DNA from: Schistocerca nitens
Taxonomy: Eukaryota > Arthropoda > Insecta > Orthoptera > Acrididae
Reading direction: 5' to 3'
NCBI RefSeq assembly: GCF_023898315.1
Contig: NC_064618.1
Location: forward strand, 247,975,076 to 248,039,075
Length of the DNA stretch: 64,000 nucleotides
The position numbers and the translations under genes were made by a program. Positions 40,419 through 51,689 of this stretch are shown here, piece after piece (the stretch's first letter is position 1; each line of letters begins with the position of its first letter). The notes under the pieces were generated by a model. That model saw only the letters and a list, made by a program, of their open reading frames with translations. It did no database searches and was not told the origin of the DNA.

Positions 40419-41149
40419 TGATCGAGCAGGCCAAGGCTGTAGTGCACGTCCGGTTACAATAGCGGTATGTGGGCGAACGTTATCCTGTTGGAAAACACCC
40501 CAGGAATGCTGTTCTTTAATGGCAGCGGATACTCAGAGAGGGAGAATTGCTGTTGTGCCGCGTAGTTTGTTTCCAGGTAGCAGTTTACACTGAGGTGACA
40601 AAAAACGTGGGACATCTCCCAATATCGCGTCGGACTTCCTTTTCCGCGGAGTAGTGCAGCAACTCGACGTCGCATGGTCTCAAAAAGTCGTTGGAAATCT
40701 CCTGCAGAAATATTAAGCCATGCTGCCTCTATAGCTGCCCATAACTGCGAAAGTGTCACCGGTGCAAGAGTTCGTGCACGAACTGACCTCTCCATTATGT
40801 CTCATAAATTTTCGATGGGATTTATGATGGGCGACTTGGGTGCCCAACTCATTCGCTCGATTTTTCCAGAATATTCTTCAAACAACTGATTCCCGGTGAC
40901 TTGTTTGGGAACATGAAGTCCGTGAATGGTCTCAAAGTAGCCGAACGTAAATATTTGCTGTCAGTCATCGGTTCAGTTGGTCACTAGGATCCAGTCCATT
41001 CCAATGAAACACAGCTGACACCTTTATGGAGTCACCACCAGTTTACATAGTGCCTTGTTGACAACTTGGCTCTATGACTGCGTTCGCTCTGCCTCACACT
41101 CGAACCCTACCAACAGCTCTTACCAATTGAAATCGGGACTTACATGACA

Positions 41150-41352
41150 GCCGGTCGCGGTGGCCGTGCTGTTCTAGGCGCTGCAGTCCGGAACCGCGGG
41201 ACTGCTACGGTCGCAGTTTCGAATCCTGCCTCGGCCATGGATGTGGGTGATGTCCTTAGGTTAGTTAGGTTTAAGTAGTTCTAAGTTCTAGGGGGCTGAT
41301 GACCTAAGATGTTAAGTCCCATAGTGCTCAGAGCTATTTGAACCATTTTTGA
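41150..41352 (+). mobile_element. SINE family 1A inside Tc1
   Basis: Full-length copy with A box TGGCCGTGCTG (mutated) and B box GTTTCGAATCC. Flanks ACTTACATGACA (41138-41149) and ACTTATACGACG (41353-41364) are a diverged duplication. Confidence 0.88.
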
Positions 41353-41403
41353 ACTTATACGACGAGGCCACGGTTTTCTACTCATTCCAGTCGTCTAGGG
41401 TCC

Positions 41404-41598
41404 GCCGGACGTTGTAGTCGAGCGGTTCTAGGTGCTTCAGTTTGGAACCGCGCGACCGCTATGGTCGCAGGTTCGAATCCTGCCTCGGGCATTGATGTGT
41501 GTGATGTCCTTAGGTTAGTTACGTTTAAGTAGTTCTAGGGGACTGATGGCCTCAGATGTTAAGTCCCATAGTGCTCAGAGTCATTTGAACCATTTTTT
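41404..41598 (+). mobile_element. SINE family 1A inside Tc1, exact 13-bp duplication
   Basis: Copy with B box GGTTCGAATCC and a short deletion in the body (AAGTAGTTCTAGGGG). The duplication TCGTCTAGGGTCC is exact at 41391-41403 and 41599-41611. It arrived independently of the SINE 50 bases to the left. Confidence 0.92.
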
Positions 41599-42079
41599 TC
41601 GTCTAGGGTCCCACCGACATCTTGACCAGGCCACGAGAGGCGCTGCAGCCGATGCCGTAGTGTTAGCAAAGACCGACGCGTCTGTTGTCTGCTGCCGTAG
41701 CCCATTAACGCCAGATTTTGCCGCACTGTCCTATCGCATACGTTCGCCGTAGCCCCACACTGATATCTGTGTTTATTTCACGCAGTGTTACTTGTCTGTT
41801 GGCTACTCTACAAAACGCCGCTGCTCTCGGTCGTTAAGTGAATGCCTTGGCGACTGCGTTGCCCGTGGTGAGAGGTGATGCCCATAATTTGGTATTCTCG
41901 GCATACTGTTGACACTGTGAATTCCCTAACATTTCCGAAATGGAACGTCCCATGCGTCTATCTCCAACTACCACTCAGCGTTCAAAGTCACCTGAATACA
42001 AATGACAGCTCCGCCAACGCATTACTGCTACCATCTGTATATGTGCATATCGCTACTCCACGACTTTTGTCACTTTATG

Positions 42080-42638
42080 TTCTTCGCTCACTGTGGCTGG
42101 ATGTTTACTTCCGTGGTAGCGGGTAACCTAAATGAATGTCTCTAGGTTACGGGTAAATGGAATATATTCATGCTGATCAGAGAAGATAATACTTACAGAA
42201 AAAAGTCCTTGAGGCAGTCTAAATATCAAAGATTGAATGGGATATCGATAGAGATGACGGCTGCCTGCAGTCACAGAAGAGGACACACAACCACAGCGAG
42301 CGAGGAACATAAACAGATACCATTAGACGACGACGCGGCATAGCAGCAATAATGTATTGTCCCTCTTTGTGAGTATCTACATTGAGCATCGACCCAATAA
42401 CGACGGTCCGCCAATAGCAGCCGGAAGATTTTCACCTAGTAATACTACTTTTTCGAGAAAGCATGGGAAAATAGAGATTTAGAAACGAACGCGACATCGT
42501 CTTTCGACAAAGTTCACACCAGTGGAATCATACAGAGCAGGCCAGTAGGGGGATCGAAACGTCGAGCAGTGAAGAAGTTTGGAATGGAATATGACGACTC
42601 AGATTTTATCATCGAAGAAACGAAGGCGCCTGCCAGTG
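42080..42638. other. Region without recognised features
   Basis: No domain. Short frames on both strands. It ends with CTCTAGAA, the left duplication of the hAT element. Confidence 0.3.
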
Positions 42639-42646
42639 CTCTAGAA

Positions 42647-43406
42647 TAGGGGTCTCCAAACTACGGCCCGCGGGCCGAAACCGGCCCGCGAGGGTCGGCA
42701 AACCGGCCCGCAATAGCTGGCCGAACATCCCCGGTATCCGGCCCGCCAAATATTTGAGGTGGTACCTATACCGCCAACAATTGAGTTTCGAGGCCTATCG
42801 CGACCAATACACAGCGACATTGTCGGAGCTCTATCTTTACAAAGCGGAAGGTCATGGTTAAACTTGTGGCTATCCACAATAAACAGACAGACCATTCTCC
42901 GTGCGATAGTGGAAAAAAAAGAACGGTTAACAGACTAATTTGGCGAAAATATTTTAAGTAAAAAAATTCTTTGCGTTTTATTCTACTCACGAGTCTGGAG
43001 CAGGTCTTTCAAATGGACGCCACTTCGGCAACTAGTCTTAGTAATCAATCATTATGGAAGATGCTTCTTAAGCGAGGTTTCACTTTCTTTTGATTACGTT
43101 GTAAAATACATACAGAATGTGCAGTGATATACTTTTTTGTCGGTGAAATTCGCCAGAATAAAATGCGCCAGAATTTCGGTCAGGTACATCCACCAATCAA
43201 AATTATGTAATTAAATAAAAATCGTAGTTCGTTTCAGTGGCTATTCCCACAACCTTAGATTTTTGCGATTTCATCTTTCCTTTAGCCTTACATTACGGTG
43301 ATCATGGAGTGCTAGAGTGCATTAATCCCACTAGGTAGATCTTGGCCCTTATGACTTCGTGGAGGAGTCAATGTGGCCTGCAGATTAAAAAGTTTGGAGA
43401 CACCTG
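42647..43406. mobile_element. Non-autonomous hAT element, 760 bp, exact 8-bp duplication
   Basis: Left terminus TAGGGGTCTCCAAACTACGG, right terminus the complement of CAGGTGTCTCCAAACTTTTT. CTCTAGAA flanks both sides exactly (42639-42646, 43407-43414), diagnostic of the hAT superfamily. GC-rich subterminal repeats CCGGCCCGC occur three times within 42665-42750. No transposase coding. Confidence 0.9.
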
Positions 43407-43414
43407 CTCTAGAA

Positions 43415-44466
43415 GGTAAATGCGAGGCGGTCTCGTGGGCGGTGTGTGCGAGGTAGCGCTTACAGCAGGCGCTAAGCGCGCGGTTCTCGCATTGCGACCG
43501 CCACGGCGTGGGCGGGCATCGGTCTCGCAGCAGGTCTCCGTTTCGTTACCCTCTCCGGTGGTGAAAAAAACCGGGGCGAAAATCCCTCTGAACGGCGTTT
43601 CACCTTCCAGCGACGTGGTGAAATCCCGCTCCCGTCGATTCGCTTCCTCAGTTACACGCCGCGTGTTTTTGTGGCATCTGGCGGTACAGTGGCCTGCTCG
43701 CCGGGGGGCACCCGCGAGAAAGCTGCTGAATTAAGACAAGGGAGCCATTCAGATTCGGTGCGGCCGGCGGTAAGACGAATTAAGACCTAACGAAGGAGCG
43801 GCGAAGAATTCGCTCTCAAAGGAGAGGCTGGAGAGCCGGCTCGCTGGCTCGTTCCGCGAGGACGTCGCTGTAAATCTCCGGCGAGCTGAAAAAAACGCCC
43901 CCCCCCCCCCCCCGCACACCCTGTCCCGCATTGTTCTCGCTGATTTACGGAACGGCTGATGCACTGCTCGCCCGCGCGGTACACCCGCGACCCGCCTGCA
44001 ACAGGGGATTAATTGACCTATAACCCGGCGAGCTGGAAATGGGGGATTAATCGCCCTATAATTCACGTCCGCGACACTGAAGAGGCGCACACCTCCCCTA
44101 ATTATGGACACAGTGTGTATTTCGCTTTCCGGAGTAAGCGCCTGAAAGATGGCCTTTTAGCAGCCGTAAACAATCACTGTTAACTCGGAGTATCCACGCC
44201 TCTGGAGAAGTAACGCGCCCGCTAATGACGACATGATTTATGTCGGCGGCGCGCTGATTAGATTCGGTGTCGTCGTTGCCCCCTCTCGGCTCCGCGTTAA
44301 AGCAAATGGCTACTGAGCAACTAGTTTTCTCTTTCTTTTTACTGGCTCGTAAGCGCGGAGATTACAAAAAGCACGCCACCCTGGAGCCGGCGTAGCGAGT
44401 CGGATCAGTGCTTCAGATCCGGAGGCAACCCGATATTGATTTTAGATTACCCATTCGAGAGGAAAG
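43415..44466. other. Unique-looking CpG-rich island
   Basis: GC- and CpG-rich through 43420-44300 with a C tract at about 43898-43913. It contains many ATTA/TTAAT motifs (for example ATTAATTGACC near 44009, ATTAATCGCCC near 44046, TAATTATGGAC near 44099). Overlapping frames on both strands (43420-43734, 43749-44111) have no domain. A candidate regulatory island rather than a gene. Confidence 0.4.
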
Positions 44467-44478
44467 TCTGCATGCCTC

Positions 44479-44677
44479 AAATGGTTCAAATGGCTCTGAG
44501 CACTATGGGACTCAACTGCTGAGGTCATTAGTCCCCTAGAACTTAGAACTAGTTAAACCTAACTAACCTAAGGACATCACAAACAACCATGCCCGAAGCC
44601 GGATTCGAACCGGCGACCGTAGCGGTCTTGCGGTTCCAGACTGCAGCGCCTTTAACCGCACGGCCACTTCGGCCGGC
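44479..44677 (-). mobile_element. SINE family 1A, antisense, exact 12-bp duplication
   Basis: Complete antisense copy from AAATGGTTCAAATGGCTCTG to GGCCACTTCGGCCGGC. The duplication TCTGCATGCCTC is exact at 44467-44478 and 44678-44689. Confidence 0.93.
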
Positions 44678-44861
44678 TCTGCATGCCTCCTTAACCCTTT
44701 AACTACCAGTGCTTTCTGTCTGAAACTATCATTTTCTTAATTTTTCTGAAATACCAGTGTTTCTAGCATAAAACCACCGATACTGTTGCAGTACAGAGAC
44801 CTCTAGTGGTACACTTAGGTACTACTACGAATGTAGTGCATCCTGGCAGTAACTTACGTCG

Positions 44862-45053
44862 TTCAAATGGCTCTGAGCACTATGGGACTCAACATCTTAG
44901 GTCATAAGTCCCCTAGAACTTAGAACTACTTAAACCTAACTAACCTAAGGACATCACACACACCCATGCCCGAGGCAGGATTCGAACCTGCGACCGTAGC
45001 AGTCCCGCGGTTCCGGACTGCAGCGCCAGAACCGCTAGACCACCGCGGCCGGC
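44862..45053 (-). mobile_element. SINE family 1A, antisense, exact 8-bp duplication
   Basis: Antisense copy ending CACCGCGGCCGGC. TTACGTCG is duplicated at 44854-44861 and 45054-45061 and can be extended by the shared TTCAAA. It lies 185 bp from the previous SINE. Confidence 0.92.
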
Positions 45054-45061
45054 TTACGTCG

Positions 45062-46001
45062 TTCAAAGCAACAGTCGGCCCCGAGATTGTGCTGCGTGAC
45101 TGCATGAGATTGTGACACGCGCTTTTTTTGTGTTTTTTTTTGCCATAATCAGGAAACCATTGATAGTGAAAGTAAGTATATCTTAACATAAATTTGAGTT
45201 TGAAATACAACTTTTATAATTGGTTTCTAAATGAAACGACTCGAGCCGTTTGTAGTTTTGATACAAAATATATTTAATTTAGTCCCATTTTTCCTTGTTA
45301 TTTAGAACTATAATTTGTTTTAGGGATTATGAGTTCATGGACGTTTCAAGATGTGGGACTGTGTCTAGGAAACATGCGAATTTGGTTTCAGATGTATATA
45401 ACGGAGGGTGCTTGAAAACTGCATGTTCTAGTGGTTCCAAACTGAAACTACCTCCTTGAAACAGTTGACTGTTTACACTTTGCCAATTTCTTCTTGTATT
45501 CGTTGCTTACTGTGAAAATAAAGGTTGATTTTAAAATTATATTCCAAAGTCAAAACACCTCGTTAAAACAAGTGAGAGTTTACTTCTTCCCTATATCTTC
45601 TCGTATTCGTTACTTACTATGATAATAAAGATTACTTTTGCGAAAAAGTGTTCAATTATATTGTCTTGCCAATTTTTTTCTCCTCCCTCTGTATCCACAA
45701 AATTTACCCCCCAAAAAACAGTTCTAGTCTTGACGATCGATTTAGGTAAACTACACCATCATCCTCCTTAACAGACGCCATGAAAACACCAACATTTCAA
45801 GAACTTGGTCAGAACCATGATGGTCTACAGCATATGACACAATAGGTAGAACGGTGAACACAACAGAAGGCGCAACCACACTTCTTCTCTGGCTGTTTGT
45901 TGCCATGGAAGCTCACTTGTAAACAATTAGCTCTTATTCTGATCTGAGTATAGCGTGAAATATGCGTATTGTTATTGTTGTTGGCGAACGGGTCGATGTC
46001 A
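45062..46001. other. Unannotated region with a weak direct repeat
   Basis: Two units of about 108 bases share GTTTAC, TTCTTCTTGTATTCGTTGCT / TCTTCTCGTATTCGTTACTT and AATAAAG(G/A)TT (near 45447-45555 and 45555-45660). The rest is AT-rich with no gene. Confidence 0.4.
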
Positions 46002-46392
46002 CTTTTTTTATTTTTTAGTCATCGGTCTTCTTATTGGTTTGATGCGGCCCGCCACGAATTCCTCTCCTGTGCCAACCTCTTCATCTCAGAGTAGAGCTTT
46101 CAGCCTGTGTCCTCAATTATTTGCTGGATGTATTCCAATCTCTGTCTTCCTCTTCAGCTTTTGCCCTCTACTGCTCCCTCTAGTACCTTGGAAGTCATTC
46201 CCTGAAGTCTTAACAAAAATCCTATCATCCTTTCCCTTCTTCTTGTGAGTGTTTCCCACATATCCCTTTCCTCCCCGATTCTGCGAGAAACCTCCTCATT
46301 CTTCATCTTATCAGTCCAACTGATTTTCAACATTCGTCTGTAGCAGCACATCGCAAATGCTTCGATTCTCTTCTGTTCCTGTTTTCCCACAG
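46002..46392 (-). pseudogene. LINE family B related C-terminal end, antisense
   Basis: The minus frame 46154-46390 reads KRIEAFAMCCYRRMLKISWT, then NEEVSRRIGEERDMW and LEGAVEGKS. It is homologous to the C-terminal region of the LINE at 20.7-21.0 kb (CYRRMLKIKWVDHVTNEEVL) but clearly a separate subfamily. The 3' tail is T-rich on the plus strand at 46002-46018. A SINE lies just to the right. Confidence 0.8.
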
Positions 46393-46395
46393 CCC

Positions 46396-46571
46396 AAGTT
46401 TCAAAATGGCTCTGAGAACTATGGAACTTAATATCTTAGAACTACTTAAACCTAGCTAACATAAAGACATCACACACATCCATGCCTGAGGGAGGATTCG
46501 AACCTGCGACCGTAGCGGTCGCGCGGTTCCAGACTGAAGCGCTTAGAACCGTTCGGCCACCCTGGCCGGCC
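46396..46571 (-). mobile_element. SINE family 1A, antisense
   Basis: Antisense copy with a body deletion (AATATCTTAGAACTACTTAA), complement B box GGATTCGAACC and head TTCGGCCACCCTGGCCGGCC. No duplication found. Confidence 0.88.
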
Positions 46572-46589
46572 GCTCTTACCGAGCGTAAA

Positions 46590-46616
46590 TAATATGTGTG
46601 TGTCTGTCTGTATGTG

Positions 46617-46678
<62 letters not shown>
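46590..46678 (+). repeat. (GT)n microsatellite
   Basis: Interrupted TG repeat of about 88 bases with CTGTCTGTA and TTTG interruptions, then a pure run to 46678. Confidence 0.95.
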
Positions 46679-47559
46679 GCGTTTTACATGCTAATGTAGG
46701 TGTGGGCTGTGCTGAAAACTGTCAGAAGTCGTAGCCAGCCAGCACGTGTAGTTGCCAACGTAAAGAGACAGGAATGATTCAAGTGGATCCAGATGAAACA
46801 AGATAACAGGTAGCCGGAATCAGTCATTACAACAGATGGCGTACTTAATTACGCCGGAAAGTCAGTAGGCATTACGTTTGGATAGCACGCCCTGAGAAAA
46901 GCTGTTCTGCCACTGAGACCGAAAGCTACAGTACCAAAGTAAACGCATAGTTTGACGTCTGTAAACGGCGTATTTGGTCCATTTTTCTGTGCTGAGAAAG
47001 CTATTACAGGGTACGTGTAATTGGACATAGAACATTACACCACAATCCACGTTGGAGGACAAACAATGGTACCTCTTCCAGCGAGATAGGACCCCAGCAA
47101 ATTGTGTACGCTAACGTCATAAAGTTCTTGACCTGTGCAGAATCGGTAGTACACATCTAACAACATATGGTAATTGGGAAATCTGATACGTTTAAATCTA
47201 GCCGGTTCGAATCCCGCTAGGTTAAGAAACCGGAATCTGTTGGCCAGTTTCTGATTACCAAGCTGTGTACGGTGTATGAAGTTAGATGACAAATCTGTCT
47301 GTAATGTCTCGTGGAGTGAATGAATGTAATGCTTTGATGGCAATCGTTCGTCTGATGGTCGTTACACCTCCATCGAAATACTGAACAAGTACTTTTGAAT
47401 CGTTTTCGCATTAAATGACGACCTACTGTTTTTGCATCCAAAGATCACGGCACGTTTAAAATCTATGATTTCAGTAAACCATCCAAAACTCAAATATACC
47501 GGATGCAAGCCGCCATTGCTTCGCAAATACACTAAAGCAACTTACACACTACGGAAACG
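46679..47559. other. Region without recognised features
   Basis: A lone B-box-like GGTTCGAATCCC at about 47202-47213 lacks any A box or SINE body. Minus frames at 46862-47062 and 47035-47441 have no domain. Confidence 0.3.
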
Positions 47560-48920
47560 AAACGTAGATGGGTTGTAGCATGTCCCTAGATTCACTATTT
47601 AAAGCTGTTTCTTGAAAACTTAAAAGGAGGCTTTCTCCGAATAAGTTCTATCTTCAAGTGGATGCCAGTTTAGTTTGTTCAGCATGTCTGTGACACGCTC
47701 CGATGAGTCCTGTGACTATTCGTTCTTCCCTTCTGTGTAGACGTTTAATATTCCCTGTTAGTCCTGTCTGGTACGGGTACCACGCACTTGAGCAATATTC
47801 TAGGGTGGGTCGCATGAATGAATTGTAAGTTTCCTCCTTTGTAGACAGATTGCATTTCTTTAGTATATCACCTACGTCTGAGACTATGTGATCGTTCCAT
47901 TTTAAAATACGTACGAAGTGTTACATACAGGTATTTGTGTGAGTTGGTTGATCCCATTTCTGACGCGTTAATACTGTACTCATGAGACTCTGTGTTTTTT
48001 TTTTTTTTTTTTTCGTTTTGTGAAGTTCACAATTTTACATTTCTGAACATTTAAAGCGCTTGCCAATCTTTGCGTCACTTTGGAATCTTATCAGTATCCG
48101 ACCGAAAATTTGTGCAGATTATTTCAGACTGTACTTCATTATGAGTAATTGCATAATCTGCGAAAAATATGAGGTCAGTATTTATGTTGCCTAAAAGTCA
48201 TTGATATACAACATGAACAGCAAGGTTCCCAACATACTTGCCTGAGGCACACCCGAAGTTATTTCTACATCTGTCGATGACTCTCGATCCAAGATAACAT
48301 GCTGCAACTTCCCTACTACAAAATCCTCAGTCCAGTCACAAACTATACAATCGTACTTTTGATAATAAGATTAGGTGTGTTACTGAGTGAAATGCTTAAA
48401 TGCCTTTCACACATCGATAAATACTGAATCTATTTGACTGCCTTGTTCCATGACTTTCAGAATTTCATGATCGAAAAGTGTGAGTTGCTTTTAATATAAC
48501 CCCTGTTTTCGGAACCCATGCTGGTTGACAAGGGGGTGGGGCGGGGGGGGGGGGGGGTTGATCATTCTCTTCTAGATATCTCCTTACGTTTGAGTTCAGG
48601 ATATGTTCTAAGATTCTACAACAAATGGATGTCCGGAATATTGATGAGAGGTTCTGTTACGCTTCTTGTAGGCGGGAGTGAACTGTACTTTCTTCACACT
48701 ACTGGGCACGATTTTTTTTCGAGGGATCTACGGTGTGTTATGGTTAAAAGAGTCAGACTAACTCATCCACAAATTCGATATTGAATCTGATAGGGATTCC
48801 ATGGGACCCTTGGAGCTTTGTTTAATTTTAGCGATTACAACTGTTTCCCAATATCAGTGACTCTTATCTCTATATCAACCATTTATTCAGTGGTATGAGA
48901 ATCGAAATGTAGCAATATGC
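47560..48920 (-). pseudogene. LINE family A, long antisense reverse-transcriptase copy
   Basis: On the minus strand, blocks run in order from the right: RT region upstream of the palm near 48900-48560, SSTDVEITSGVPQASMLG-type around 48265-48220, NINTDLIFFADYAITHNEVQ near 48205-48135 and WQAL-like near 48060. At the 3' end comes SFMRPTLEYCSSAWYPYQTG (47820-47760). A T run at 47996-48016 and a G run at 48543-48557 interrupt it. Many stops. The 3' end is near 47560. Confidence 0.78.
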
Positions 48921-49085
48921 CGGCAGGAGTCGCACATCACACAAAGTACTTCAAGAGAAAGTTGGTGTAAGTTGGCTCCATCCGAAGGTATCAACATAAA
49001 ATCTATACTAATGATTCTTCTCTTAATTTGTTTCCAAGGCCTAGAAACAGACCAAATATTATGTATGTATCATTACTGAGAACAG

Positions 49086-49285
49086 ACCGTGCGGGATTAG
49101 CCGAGCGGTCAAAGGCGCTGCAGTCATGGACTGTGCGGCTGGTCCCGGCAGAGGTTCGAGTCCTCCTTTTCGGGCATGGGGGTGTGTGTTTGTCCTTAGG
49201 CTAGTTTAGGTTAAGTAGTGTCTAAGTTTAGGGACTGATGACCTTAGCAGTTAAGTCCCATAAGATTTCACACACGTTTGAACAA
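49086..49285 (+). mobile_element. SINE family 1B, full length
   Basis: Head GTGCGGGATTAGCCGAGCGG carries an A box TTAGCCGAGCGG; B box GAGGTTCGAGTCC; then the 1B body to TTTCACACACGTTTGAAC. The best-preserved 1B head in the window. No clear duplication. Confidence 0.9.
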
Positions 49286-49899
49286 GCTAAATTTGTTCTA
49301 TATAGCTGAACTTGCTGACAACGGCACAGTAGATGTTTTCAGAGGCAACAGGGGTGTTTGAGCGAACGAAGACGGAGAGTGCCCTTGCGTCGGTCAGTTG
49401 CAGCTGCGGCTGGGAAGTGAACCCAGCCACGCAGAGCTCGTGCCCACGCCGCGGTCTCCGCGGACAGTAATCGCAGAGTGCGGCTCGTAGAGGCGTGTCG
49501 AGCATACGAGGGCATGCCGCGGCGGATAAGGCAACGCGCCCCCGGCCAGTTTCTCCGGATCCTGCAAAAGGAGGCGCAGGAAGCGGCCAACCGGCATCAT
49601 TCAGCTGTCCCACAGCCACCGCCGGCCCCGCGGCCTCATCTCTCTTCCTGCAGGATATTCCCAGGCACAGGACAGGCAGGCGAGTGAATACGGAATCGAA
49701 AGGCCACCAAAGTCGATCGATGATGGAAGGCTACTGGACCTGTCGTGGTGCCTGGTAGATCCGACACCGATTGTGTTGAGCGACTGGCCGCTCTACCAAC
49801 AGAGTATTCTCGTATGTATTTGGAAGAACGGAACAGTAAATGATCGCATGAATATGCAAATAGCAGCATTCTTAAAGACGACAGAACTACAGGGTTATA
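49286..49899. other. Unannotated region with GC-rich block
   Basis: 49370-49680 is GC-rich, with three overlapping minus frames and two plus frames over the same bases and no domain. It ends at the TA target of the next element. Confidence 0.35.
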
Positions 49900-50254
49900 C
49901 ACTGAAGAGCTAAAGACACTGGTACACATGCATAATATCGTGTACGGCCCCTGCTACACGCAGAAGTGGCGCAGCACGACGTGGTATGGATTCGACTAAT
50001 GTCTGAAGCAGTGATGGAGGGAACTAACATCATAAATCCTGCAGGGCTGTCCGTAAATCCGTAAGAGTACGAAGGGGTGGAGATCTCTTCTGAACAGCAC
50101 GTTGCAAGCCATCACAGATATGCTCAATAATGTTCATATCTGGGGAGTTTGGTGGCCGGCGGAAATGTTTAAGCTCCAAAGAGTGTACCTAGAGCCACTC
50201 TCCAGTACTCTGGACACTTGGGATGGTGCATTGTCCTGCTAGAATTGCCCAAGA

Positions 50255-50449
50255 GCCGGCCGCAGTGGCCGAGCGGTTCTAGGCGCTTCAGTCTGGAGCC
50301 GCGCTAGCGCTACGGTCGCAGGTTCGAATCCTGCCTCGGGCATGGATGTGTGTGATGTCCTTAGGTTAGTTAGGTTTAAGTAGTTCTAAGTTATAGGGCA
50401 CAGATGACCTCAGATGTTAAGTCCCATAGTGCTCAGAGCCATTTGAACC
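50255..50449 (+). mobile_element. SINE family 1A inside Tc1 B
   Basis: Full-length copy, A box TGGCCGAGCGG, B box GGTTCGAATCC. Duplication AATTGCCCAAGA (50243-50254) and AACTGCCCAAGA (50450-50461) differ at one base. Confidence 0.92.
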
Positions 50450-51142
50450 AACTGCCCAAGACCGTCGGAATGCACAATGGACATGAATGGATGCAGGTGA
50501 TCAGGCAGGATGCTTATGTACGTGTCACCTGTCAGAGTCGTGTCTAGACATATCACTCCAACTGCACACGCCCCACACCGTTACAGAGCCTCCACTAGCT
50601 TGAACAGACCCCTGCTGACACACAGGGTCCATGGATTCATGAGTTTGTCTCCATACCCATGCAAGTCCATCCGCTCGCTACAATTTGAAATGAGACTCGC
50701 CCGACCAGGCAACATCTTTCCAGCCATCAACAGTCCAATGTCGGTGTTGATGCACCCAGGTGAGACGTTAAGTTTTGCGACGTGCTTACATCAAGGGCAC
50801 ACGAGTGGACTTTCGGCTCCGAAAGTCCATATCGATGATGTTCCGTTGAATCGTTCGCACGCTGACACTTGTTGATGGCCCAGCATTTAAATCTGCAGCA
50901 ATTTCCGGAAGGGTCGCACTTCTGTTGCACATCTGTCATCTTGAACGATTCTCTTCAGTAGTCGTTGGTCCCGTTCTTGCAGGATCTTTTTCCGGCCGCA
51001 GCGATGATGTACACTCGTGAAATGGTCGTACGGGAAATTCCCCACTTTATCGCCACATCGGAGATGCTGTGTCCCATCGCTGTTGCGCAGACTATAACAC
51101 CACGTTCAGACTCACTTAAATCTTGGTAACCTGCTACTGTAA

Positions 51143-51351
51143 GCCGGCCGCGGTGGTCTCGCGGTTCTAGGCGCTCAGTCAGGAACCGCGCGACTGCTAC
51201 GGTCGCAGGTTCGAATCCTGCCTCGGGCATGGATGTGTGTGATGTCCTTAGGTTAGTTAGGTTTAAGTAGTTCTAAGTTCCAGGGGACTTATGACCACAG
51301 ATGTTGAGTCCCATAGTGCTCAGAGCCATTTGAACCATTTTTTTTTTTTGT
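51143..51351 (+). mobile_element. SINE family 1A inside Tc1 B, T-rich tail
   Basis: Full-length copy with GTCTCGCGG in place of the A-box core and a T run at the 3' end (51338-51349). The duplication TGCTACTGTA is exact at 51132-51141 and 51352-51361. Confidence 0.92.
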
Positions 51352-51539
51352 TGCTACTGTAGCAGCCGTAACCCATCTAACAACTACGCCAGACACTTGT
51401 CTTATATAGGCGTTGCCGACCGCAGTGCCGTATCCTGTTTGTTCACATATCTCTGTATTTGAATACGCATGCCTGTACCAGTTTCTTTGGCACTTCAGTG
51501 TATTACAGACATACAGTTGTTGTAGCGTTGTGATATATA

Positions 51540-51600
51540 CACTACCTGCCAAAGTGAAACACCCAGAAAGGGAGGACGAAAAGAAATAAAACTTCACAGT
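51540..51600. mobile_element. Terminal fragment of a further Tc1-like element
   Basis: TA then CACTACCTGCCAAAGTGAAA and CACCCAGAAAGGGAGGA; resembles a Tc1-type terminus. Only about 60 bases remain. Confidence 0.4.
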
Positions 51601-51689
51601 TCAGGACGGTATGTGGTGTTCTTTCAGTGATTACAAGATCGAGTAAGATTTACAAAGGACTTAACGGTATGAGCCCATTTAGCAGCACG

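Larger units (their letters stand above)
38312..40586 (-). mobile_element. Tc1-like element family E, interrupted by a MITE and a LINE
   Basis: Left end TA then CACTGACGGAAAGAAATCGC. Segments 38312-38400, 39177-39383 and 40419-40586 join into one element once the MITE and the LINE are removed. Coding trace on the minus strand near 40510-40430: after a one-base shift QQDNVRPHTAIVTGRALQ with the second catalytic D. The N-terminal half and right terminus are missing where the family A element begins at 40588. Confidence 0.75.
40588..42079 (-). mobile_element. Tc1-like element family A with two nested SINEs
   Basis: Left TA (40586-40587) followed by CACTGAGGTGACAAAAAACG. The right end degenerates at CCACGACTTTTGTCAC near 42065. 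The minus frame near 40795-40600 gives LSQLWAAIEAAWLNISAGDF and RRRVAALLRGKGSPTRYW, the C-terminal tail. Further blocks are recognisable only at nucleotide level. SINEs at 41150 and 41404 lie within it. Confidence 0.82.
49900..51500 (-). mobile_element. Tc1-like element family B with two nested SINEs
   Basis: TA at 49898-49899 and 51501-51502 flank inverted termini CACTGAAGAGCTAAAGACAC and the complement of CACTGAAGTGCCAAAGAAAC. Minus-strand coding near 51115-50990 reads GYQDLSESERGVIVCATAMG then ISDVAIKWGISRTTISRVY, the helix-turn-helix half. The catalytic half is decayed (fragment matching NSPDMNI near 50150). SINEs at 50255 and 51143 account for 404 bases. Confidence 0.88.

Noticed and set aside
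43749-44111. 120-codon minus frame in the CpG island
   Set aside because: Overlaps another frame in a different phase, includes a poly-G-derived glycine run, and shows no domain.
44691-44710. piggyBac-like terminus TTAACCCTTTAACTACCAGT
   Set aside because: No matching inverted terminus or second TTAA at a plausible distance was found, so it stays a hint only.
47202-47213. Isolated B-box-like GGTTCGAATCCC
   Set aside because: No A box, SINE body or duplication around it.
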